A DNA stretch of 64,000 nt from Pseudoalteromonas luteoviolacea NCIMB 1942 (lineage in GTDB: Bacteria > Pseudomonadota > Gammaproteobacteria > Enterobacterales > Alteromonadaceae), in contig NZ_AUXT01000157.1 in assembly GCF_001625595.1 (NCBI RefSeq), positions 1 through 64,000 on the forward strand, read 5' to 3'. The position numbers and the translations under genes are program-made. A model generated the notes under the pieces. It searched no databases and was not told the origin of the DNA. It saw only the letters and a list, made by a program, of their open reading frames with translations. This document shows positions 8,287 to 14,632 of the stretch, piece by piece; the first letter of the stretch is position 1, and each line of letters opens with the position of its first letter.

Positions 8287-8487
8287 ATGACGCTTAAAAA
8301 TCTGGCATTGCCTTTCATAACGAGTTTTTGTCTTTTAGCCTTTTCTTATTTCAGCGTGCAGATTGGTACCAGTGCTGTGGGTTTTACCGTTCTTGCTCTT
8401 TCTTTGTTAGTTGCAGCGGTTATACATAACTTCAAAGCTTCAACTGCTAGGCGATCTACATCTTATACAGCTGAGGTAAAGTCGTAA
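8287..8487 (+). CDS. Small membrane protein, 66 aa, coupled to SbtA
   Basis: The protein has two hydrophobic segments (about 7-25 and 30-47) and a short basic/Ser/Thr tail. A good GAGGAG Shine-Dalgarno sequence precedes the ATG, and its stop codon directly abuts the ATG of the SbtA gene, so the two are translationally coupled. I do not recognise a named family. It could be a small accessory or regulatory subunit of the transporter, playing a part like that of small partner proteins in other transporters; this is inferred only from position. Confidence 0.75.
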   Translation: MTLKNLALPFITSFCLLAFSYFSVQIGTSAVGFTVLALSLLVAAVIHNFKASTARRSTSYTAEVKS

Positions 8488-9417
8488 ATGATAGACGCGG
8501 TAGTCGCATTTTTCGTGCTCGGTATTCTTGCTCAGTTACTGGGTGCCAAAGTCCCATTTACGGATGGGTTGTACAAATTTCTAAGCATGTTTTTGATGAT
8601 AGCCATTGGCTTAAAGGGCGGGATAGCATTACAACAACATGTTAATTCTTCGTTATTACTCATGTCGGTTGCAGTCGTTGGGTTTGGTTTACTGTTACCG
8701 CTAGTCGCATACCCATTACTTAGATATTTTGGTCAATTGGACAAAGTTAATGCAGGTGCTATTGCTGCGCACTACGGCTCTGTAAGTGTAGCTACCTATG
8801 CAGTGGCTGTTGCATTGCTTGAGACCAGTAATATCGTGTATGAAGCGTACTTCCCTTTATTTGTTGTGTTACTTGAAATGCCGGCAATTGTGGTTGGCTT
8901 GGTGCTGGCTAAAGGCAACTTTAAAATTATCAATCGAGCGTTTGTTAAAAAAGAGCTGGTTGCAAATCAAAGCATTTTGTTAATGGTTGGCAGTTTAATA
9001 ATTGGTTTTGCTGGTGGTGAAAGCGTACAAAAGCTGACGCCGTTTTTTGTTGAATTGTTCCCAGGCATTCTTGCCTTGTTTTTATTAAAAATGGGCTTGG
9101 TTGCCGGTGCACAATTAGGTGCGTTAAAAAAGAACAGCGTGTTTTTAATAAGCTTTGCAGTCCTTATGCCCATGATAGGAGGGCTGGCCGGTACTGGGTT
9201 GGCGCTACTATTAGGTTTTAGCGCAGGTGGTATTGCTTTAATGGCGGTCCTTGGCGCGAGTGCTTCGTACATCGCAGTGCCAGCTGCAATGAAAGAAGGT
9301 TTGCCAGAAGCGAATGCGGGTATGTCCATTACCGCTTCACTGGGTATAACGTTCCCGTTTAATGTGCTGATTAATGTCCCCTTCTTCATTGCGCTTGGGC
9401 AATTTGTTGGCGCATAG
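8488..9417 (+). CDS. sbtA: Sodium-dependent bicarbonate transporter, SbtA family
   Basis: This 309-residue polytopic protein matches the SbtA (DUF897) family: LGAKVPFTDGLYKFLSMFLM, then IGLKGGIAL near the start, and GASASYIAVPAAMKEGLPEAN near the end, the segment that lines the transport site. About ten membrane helices are arranged as two inverted halves. It should import HCO3- with Na+. It is second in an operon after a 66-residue membrane protein and is probably controlled by the divergent LysR gene. No SbtB (PII-like) partner gene is present. Confidence 0.9.
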   Translation: MIDAVVAFFVLGILAQLLGAKVPFTDGLYKFLSMFLMIAIGLKGGIALQQHVNSSLLLMSVAVVGFGLLLPLVAYPLLRYFGQLDKVNAGAIAAHYGSVSVATYAVAVALLETSNIVYEAYFPLFVVLLEMPAIVVGLVLAKGNFKIINRAFVKKELVANQSILLMVGSLIIGFAGGESVQKLTPFFVELFPGILALFLLKMGLVAGAQLGALKKNSVFLISFAVLMPMIGGLAGTGLALLLGFSAGGIALMAVLGASASYIAVPAAMKEGLPEANAGMSITASLGITFPFNVLINVPFFIALGQFVGA

Positions 9418-9511
9418 TCCACATTTTAATCTTTTATGTTTTTACTGACGTCCAATGGGCGTCAGTGTACATTATGCTGCATAGCATAAAGATATAAATA
9501 GGTAAGAAGCC

Positions 9512-10180
9512 GTGACGGAAAAGAATTTATTAAAAGCAGAGCGCGTCTCATATATTCTCGAAGAATTGCAAGCACGCTATCCAAACCCGCCTATACCACT
9601 CGACCATAACGACCCCTATACCTTATTGGTTGCCGTGCTGTTGTCTGCGCAGTGTACCGATGAGCGTGTGAATAAAGTGACGCCAGCTCTTTGGCAATTG
9701 GCCGATAACCCGTTTGATATGGCAAAACAATCTGTTGAAGATATTCAAAATATAATTCGCCCCTGCGGTTTATCGCCACAAAAATCTAAAGCTATTAAGA
9801 CGCTTTCTGAAATTTTAGTAGCTGATTATGATGGTATTGTGCCAGAGGATATGGAAGCGCTTGAAACTTTGCCTGGGGTTGGGCATAAAACCGCGGGCGT
9901 TGTGATGGCACAGGCATTCGGTGTACCTTCATTTCCCGTTGATACGCATATTCACCGCCTAGCCCAGCGTTGGGGACTCACCAATGGCAGGAATGTGGGG
10001 CAAACGGAAAAGGATTTAAAACGTCTATTTCCTAAAGCGTGTTGGAATGATTTGCACTTGCAGATTATTTATTACGGGCGAGATTTTTGCACTGCAAGAG
10101 GGTGTGACGGTACGGTATGTCCTATTTGTACAACTTGCTATCCCAATCGCAAAAAGCCAAAGTTGGTTAAAAAGCCATAG
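9512..10180 (+). CDS. nth: Endonuclease III with an unusual C-terminal cysteine cluster
   Basis: This 222-residue protein is a base-excision-repair DNA glycosylase/AP lyase that removes oxidised pyrimidines. The helix-hairpin-helix LPGVGHKTAGVVMAQAFG includes the catalytic Lys, and VDTHIHRL holds the catalytic Asp. The C-terminal iron-sulfur region reads CTARGCDGTVCPICTTC. Its cysteines are spaced x4, x4, x2, x2 rather than the classical C-x6-C-x2-C-x5-C. The start is GTG at 9512. The divergent cluster may mark a separate Nth subfamily or a second nth gene. Confidence 0.9.
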   Translation: MTEKNLLKAERVSYILEELQARYPNPPIPLDHNDPYTLLVAVLLSAQCTDERVNKVTPALWQLADNPFDMAKQSVEDIQNIIRPCGLSPQKSKAIKTLSEILVADYDGIVPEDMEALETLPGVGHKTAGVVMAQAFGVPSFPVDTHIHRLAQRWGLTNGRNVGQTEKDLKRLFPKACWNDLHLQIIYYGRDFCTARGCDGTVCPICTTCYPNRKKPKLVKKP

Positions 10181-10489
10181 TTGTTTGCTCAAGAGCTGTT
10201 TAGGGCATAGGGTCTAAAACAAATATGCCAAATGAGATGCAAGGTATTACAAGTTGAGCAACTGATCCCTTTTAAAAATTGGTTTGATGGTGAGCTGACT
10301 GGCAAAGTTCCCGCGTTTTGACGCGGTGGTTCCGCTTTTTACCCGAGTAATAAAAAGCACGTCGCACTATATTAAGTGGGTGAGCCAACCACACCGAGGC
10401 GTGTTTCTCTGATCACTTGGTTAAGTAAATGTGAGTAATAGAGAGCACGCCTTTTTCATCTGGTGTAGATTTGTCTGTTTAAGTAATTG
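10181..10489. other. 309-bp gene-free gap with hairpins and a T-run; possible 3' UTR or small RNA
   Basis: No convincing ORF was found on either strand. There is a short hairpin CCGCG/CGCGG at 10311-10326. A longer imperfect stem has AGGCGTG at 10397-10403 pairing with CACGCCT at 10446-10452, and runs straight into TTTTT. The last feature looks like a plus-strand intrinsic terminator about 270 bp after nth, far enough away to suggest either a long 3' UTR or an independent transcript. Confidence 0.35.
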
Positions 10490-11194
10490 CTAAATAGTAT
10501 GCTGCAGGGCTGCAAGCTCTTGATGAATGGATTGTACCAGTTCCCTTGGTAAGCAAAGCTGGTGAGCAAGCGCCTGTAAATATTGCTGCGATACGCTTTG
10601 TTGTAAATCAATGGCACTGGCACTGGCTGTATATACTTCTATGCCTGTTTGTGCATCAGGAACTGCTTGGACAAGTTCGGTTAAACTCATAGGCTTTCTT
10701 AGCTCGTCAAACAGCATCGCTTTTTCAGTGACACTTAACGCCATAGTCTCGACTTGTGCAAATATTTTTTGTCGCTCTGTTTCGTCGATGTGGCCATCGG
10801 CATAGGCTGCCGCAATCATGGCACGCATTATAATTAACTGGCCAGAACCACCATCTTTTTCAGCAACTTCCTCAAAGCTTTGTTCGGGCATTTTGGCTGG
10901 TGCAAAGTCGAATGTGCTACTTGGTTTACTGCGCCCAGCTATGGCTTGGTCATAGGCTGCACTGTCTCTTTGTTGATTGGATGCCTGACTTTGTTCTGAA
11001 TACTGTTTATATGCTTTCCACGCCAAGCCCCCTACGGCTGCCAATGCCCCATATTTTATGGCTTTTTTACCGGTTTTTTTCCCCTTTTTACTACCCAGCA
11101 ACGAGGTCAATCCACCGCCAGCAACCCCACCTAAAAATCCATTTAATGCGCCAGATTTATTGAGGCTTCCTACGAGTTTTTGTAATTCTTTCAT
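10490..11194 (-). CDS. DUF533 / YebE-like TerB-fold inner-membrane protein
   Basis: This 234-residue protein has a Gly-rich N-terminal region (GALNGFLGGVAGGGLTSLLG), a basic patch, a hydrophobic segment (YGALAAVGGLAWKAY), and then a helical TerB-like domain from about residue 110 (MRAMIAAAYADGHIDETERQKI). Acidic residues in that loop are the ones that bind metal in TerB. E. coli YebE has the same layout; its function is unclear. The start at 11194 is chosen because AAGGAGA precedes it; a longer frame reaches 11341 without such a site. Confidence 0.82.
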   Translation of the reverse strand: MKELQKLVGSLNKSGALNGFLGGVAGGGLTSLLGSKKGKKTGKKAIKYGALAAVGGLAWKAYKQYSEQSQASNQQRDSAAYDQAIAGRSKPSSTFDFAPAKMPEQSFEEVAEKDGGSGQLIIMRAMIAAAYADGHIDETERQKIFAQVETMALSVTEKAMLFDELRKPMSLTELVQAVPDAQTGIEVYTASASAIDLQQSVSQQYLQALAHQLCLPRELVQSIHQELAALQHTI

Positions 11195-11396
11195 CGCTGT
11201 CTCCTTGTTTTTGGTTTTACTCAGAGTAGGTGAAATGAGATGCTTTGAAAACCACCATTTTGTTACAAATCGATTCAACCGCGGAATGGTTTCGCCGGCA
11301 AGTTTAGAGGTTGAGTGAAGAATATTGAGGCGCGTAGGCAAGTGTTCACATAATATTCATCACGATAAAATACGCCATGCTCCTATCCCATTACAC

Positions 11397-11627
11397 TCAT
11401 ATTGGCGCGTCGCTAAGCAACTCTTTAATTGGAATTTGATAAAATAAAGCAAGCTGTCTTGCTGTGCGGTGGTAAACACGATATCCGCATTCTGCACGTT
11501 TTAAAGTGGCGATTGAAACACATAAAGCGCGCTCTTGACACGCACATGCGAGTTTCTCTTGGCTCAATCCTAAGTCCCGACGCAATTGTTTCAGTCTTTG
11601 ACTGTTTAGCTGAACTCGGCCATCCAT
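11397..11627 (-). CDS. Small XRE-type helix-turn-helix protein, 76 aa
   Basis: Almost the whole protein is one HTH domain: LNSQRLKQLRRDLGLSQEKL forms the first helices and IATLKRAECG the recognition region, followed by LALFYQIPIKELL. Similar domains occur at the N-terminus of much larger regulators, so this may be a stand-alone regulator or the remnant of one; no further domain is encoded downstream. Three 11-bp repeats of TGATAC type lie about 140 bp upstream and are candidate operators. Confidence 0.7.
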   Translation of the reverse strand: MDGRVQLNSQRLKQLRRDLGLSQEKLACACQERALCVSIATLKRAECGYRVYHRTARQLALFYQIPIKELLSDAPI

Positions 11628-11768
11628 TTTTAACTCTCCTTACAAGGGGTAAGTAAGCCTAGCAATGACTCTAAAGCTTCGCCAATCACGCAAAATAAAA
11701 GTGTGTTTTTTAATGTGTACGGCACTGTCAGAAATGTTGCACAGTACGGCGTAAACCCGCACCAAGCA

Positions 11769-11801
11769 TGATACCAAACTGATACTAACCTGATACCGAT
11801 A
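11769..11801. repeat. Three 11-bp tandem TGATAC repeats
   Basis: TGATAC starts at 11769, 11780 and 11791. The units (TGATACCAAAC, TGATACTAACC, TGATACCGATA) are exactly one helical turn apart. They sit between the HTH gene and the divergent cystatin-like gene, a position suited to an operator array. Confidence 0.6.
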
Positions 11802-11892
11802 AGTGCTGAGGAGGTGTCTACACTTGGAACCAAATTCAAGGCACGCTGATTACCAGTGTGCTGTTCACTTAAAGAGATAAAAGGAAAACGTT

Positions 11893-12462
11893 ATGTCTCA
11901 AGCAAATCGTATGTTAGGTGGGTATGGTCCAGTGGTTTTAGCACAGGATTTTGATAAGGAATATATCAGCGCATTTGAGCATATCAATCAGCGAGAAGGT
12001 TTTGATATCAAGCCATTAGCAGGACAATCACAAGTCGTAAATGGCACAAACTATGCGTTTTACTGCTTTGTTTCACCTATTGTTGCACCAGGCATTCCGA
12101 AGGTTAACCGTCTAGAGCTGATTGTGATTAATCAGTTGGGGGATCAATACACTGAACTTAAGGATCATGTCTTTAGTGAACCTGTATTAGTGCCACCGAT
12201 TGGTTCTTTTGATTCTGTTGCGCTTCGCAATGATTTTAGCGACGCAGAGCGTCAAACCGCAGAAAAAATTGAGTCTATGATTGGTGTTAAATATGACATT
12301 TTGGCAGCTCAGCAACAGGTTGTAGCAGGTCTGAACCTTGCGTTTTACACCCTTGTAGAACCGGTTACACCAAATGCTCAAGCATTTTTCGCTCGCCTTG
12401 ATGTGTATGTCAATTTGCGTGGTGAAATTGAAAACGAAAACCTCGTACATATTCATCCATAA
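11893..12462 (+). CDS. Tandem cystatin/stefin-like protein, 189 aa
   Basis: There are two similar halves, each with the cystatin first-loop motif: QVVNG at 47-51 in SQVVNGTNYAFYC, and QVVAG at 142-146 in QQVVAGLNLAFYT. An N-terminal Gly-rich stretch (MLGGYGPV) matches the conserved Gly of stefins. Cystatins inhibit papain-like cysteine proteases by inserting these loops into the active-site cleft. No signal peptide is visible, so the protein should be cytoplasmic, which is unusual unless it is released on lysis or guards against an internal protease. It is divergent from the HTH gene and followed by a terminator. Confidence 0.75.
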   Translation: MSQANRMLGGYGPVVLAQDFDKEYISAFEHINQREGFDIKPLAGQSQVVNGTNYAFYCFVSPIVAPGIPKVNRLELIVINQLGDQYTELKDHVFSEPVLVPPIGSFDSVALRNDFSDAERQTAEKIESMIGVKYDILAAQQQVVAGLNLAFYTLVEPVTPNAQAFFARLDVYVNLRGEIENENLVHIHP

Positions 12463-12469
12463 TATGTGC

Positions 12470-12499
12470 GCCACGGTTTAGTTGACCCTAAACCGTGGC
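12470..12499. terminator. Bidirectional terminator hairpin
   Basis: Perfect 12-bp arms GCCACGGTTTAG and CTAAACCGTGGC enclose a 6-nt loop, between the convergent cystatin-like and ExbD genes. Confidence 0.75.
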
Positions 12500-12515
12500 A
12501 GTCTAACTGCATTGC

Positions 12516-12914
12516 TTACAAGCTAGCCAAAGAAACTGGTGCGCTGGTTTGAGATTTTACGGCATCGAGTACCTGCACTAAGGTGTTGTGCTCACTTTGC
12601 GCATGGGCCTTCAACCCGATCAACGTGATGTGGCCTTTGGCTGCTACTCTGGCGATATTGATTGCGATTGTGTCCACATCGATTTGCCTTCCGTTTAGAT
12701 AAATTTGATTCTTATCATCAATATTGATTTGTGGTGTCAGTGTCGGCGTGAGAGCTCGTGCGGCTTGATCTTGCTTACTTATATCCAATACAGGCTCTTT
12801 AGAAAAGCTCGCAGTAACGATAAAAAAGATAAGCAGAATAAAGACGATATCAAGCATCGGATTCATATCCACATTAGCACTAGGTTGCATCGTAAGTTGA
12901 TGTTTTTTAATCAT
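12516..12914 (-). CDS. ExbD/TolR family biopolymer transport protein, orphan
   Basis: This 132-residue protein has the ExbD layout: a short cytoplasmic N-terminus, one membrane helix (about 20-39) with the essential Asp22 in NPMLDIVFILLIFF, then a periplasmic domain (INIDDKNQIYLNGRQID). ExbD normally works with ExbB and TonB to couple proton motive force to outer-membrane transporters. Neither partner is encoded next to it here, so it either serves a complex encoded elsewhere or is a leftover paralogue. Its stop faces a terminator shared with the cystatin-like gene. Confidence 0.85.
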   Translation of the reverse strand: MIKKHQLTMQPSANVDMNPMLDIVFILLIFFIVTASFSKEPVLDISKQDQAARALTPTLTPQINIDDKNQIYLNGRQIDVDTIAINIARVAAKGHITLIGLKAHAQSEHNTLVQVLDAVKSQTSAPVSLASL

Positions 12915-13207
12915 ATGGGCACTCCTTAAGGATGGCTACGCGAATTTGTAGTTTTTGTATGGGTATAACGCAGCATGAACAAAAAAGGGGTGATTAAAAT
13001 GCATTTAAATTGTAGAGAGCACGATTTTTGAATAGTGGATTTAGTATAAAAGTTCAAAACCAAACGTATTTCATACAAGTGTTTAGGCTTGTTACACAAG
13101 CACACAAATAGAAAGGGTTTGTAACAGTGTTGTACACTTTTTGACTGGGAAACTGAGGGGGGGCGTGATGGAATGATCTTAATATCAATTAAAGCAAGGA
13201 AAGAAAA

Positions 13208-14578
13208 ATGAAAATGTCTCTTATTGCCGCAGTAGTATCAGCCACTATGTTGTTTGGTGCGCCTACGGTTTTTGCCAGCGATTCTAAGGCGCATAAAGCG
13301 CAATATCGTGCAGTACTTAAAAATGAACTTTCCAAGAAGCAGCCTGGTGCGGTCGCACTTATCAGTAAAGAAGGTGAGGTCATTTTTAAAAAGGCCATCG
13401 GCAGTGCAAACCTTGAATTAAATGTACCGCTTAAGGCTAAAAATGTTTTTAAAATAGGTTCCATTTCTAAGCAATTTACCGCCGCCGCAATCATGATTTT
13501 ACAGGAGCGAGGTAAACTTTCAGTACACGATGATATCCATAAATATGTGCCGGATTTTCCAACCGAAGGGCACGTTATAACCATCGAGCAGCTGCTAACC
13601 CATACCTCAGGTCTTGCCAATTACACCGAAGACAGAGAATTGATGTTAAAAGAGATTCAGGCGCCTGCAACACTTGATGAGATCTTAGCTAGGTTTGCTG
13701 TTCACCCAATGAAGTTTCAACCCGGTGACGCGATGGCTTATTCAAATACCGGTTATGTGTTGCTAGGTAAAATTATCGAAGTAGCAAGTGATCAATCTTA
13801 TGCGGACTTTATCGATGAACATATCTTTGACAAATTAGGTATGAAAAATAGCCACTATGCAGGTCGCCAAATTATCAAGCACCATGTATCAGGGTATGAA
13901 CTGAGCGCCAAAGGGTATGTGAATGCCGGCTACATAGATATGATTTGGCCGCATGCAGCAGGCGCGTTGTCATCTAATGTATTCGATTTGAATATTTGGT
14001 ACTCCGCGCTTGCGAACGGTGTATTGATCAGTGAGCAAAGCTATCAGCAGATGTTAGCACCGGTGACTTTGAACGATGGGAGCACATCAAATTATGGCTA
14101 TGGTCTGGTTACGACCACCGTGGGAGAGTATCAGGCCATTGGTCATGCTGGTGGTATTCACGGATTTGTTTCGGATGCTGTGTATATTCCTGAGGAGTCG
14201 CTTTATGTTGCTGTACTTGCTAACTCAACAAATCGCAACCCACAGGTGTTGACGCAACGTCTGGCCGCAAAAGCGTTAGATTTGCAGAGCCCAAGCTATA
14301 AAGAAATCCAATTAACATCACAGCAGCTAAAAGCGTTTGAAGGCGCATATCAGTTTGAAAGTGGCGCTGTGCGTCGAATTGAATATCACGATGGAGATTT
14401 ATATACACAAGAGGGGGATGGTTATATCGCTGAGCTATCGCCTGCTTCTTCAGATACGCTATTTTTCGACCAAAGCACCGCATATATGAAGTTTGTTACC
14501 AATGAACAAGGTGACATAGTCATGAACTTGTACGTGAATTTTTCTGAAACTCCACTTAAAGCAATAAAAAGTCGGTAA
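13208..14578 (+). CDS. Exported serine hydrolase, beta-lactamase/D-aminopeptidase family
   Basis: This 456-residue protein has a signal peptide (cleavage after about residue 23, VFA) and a class-C-beta-lactamase-like fold. Catalytic motifs are all visible: SISK with nucleophile Ser85 and Lys88, YSN with Tyr178, and HAGG from His313. The C-terminal 80-90 residues form a small beta-rich domain typical of DUF3471-type additions. It probably hydrolyses peptides or esters in the periplasm; beta-lactamase activity should not be assumed. An AAGGAAAG stretch precedes the ATG. It is monocistronic with a strong hairpin behind it. Confidence 0.88.
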   Translation: MKMSLIAAVVSATMLFGAPTVFASDSKAHKAQYRAVLKNELSKKQPGAVALISKEGEVIFKKAIGSANLELNVPLKAKNVFKIGSISKQFTAAAIMILQERGKLSVHDDIHKYVPDFPTEGHVITIEQLLTHTSGLANYTEDRELMLKEIQAPATLDEILARFAVHPMKFQPGDAMAYSNTGYVLLGKIIEVASDQSYADFIDEHIFDKLGMKNSHYAGRQIIKHHVSGYELSAKGYVNAGYIDMIWPHAAGALSSNVFDLNIWYSALANGVLISEQSYQQMLAPVTLNDGSTSNYGYGLVTTTVGEYQAIGHAGGIHGFVSDAVYIPEESLYVAVLANSTNRNPQVLTQRLAAKALDLQSPSYKEIQLTSQQLKAFEGAYQFESGAVRRIEYHDGDLYTQEGDGYIAELSPASSDTLFFDQSTAYMKFVTNEQGDIVMNLYVNFSETPLKAIKSR

Positions 14579-14586
14579 CAGTTAAC

Positions 14587-14615
14587 AGCCAAAAGGAACG
14601 AGGTTCCTTTTGGCT
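14587..14615. terminator. Bidirectional terminator hairpin
   Basis: Perfect 13-bp arms AGCCAAAAGGAAC and GTTCCTTTTGGCT enclose a GAG loop, A/T-flanked on both sides, between convergent genes. Confidence 0.85.
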
Positions 14616-14632
14616 TTAGAAAGTATCACAGA

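Noticed and set aside
11630-11839. 69-codon minus-strand frame upstream of the HTH gene
   Set aside because: Composition and Cys/Trp content are not protein-like for its neighbours, and it would cover the 11-bp repeat array.
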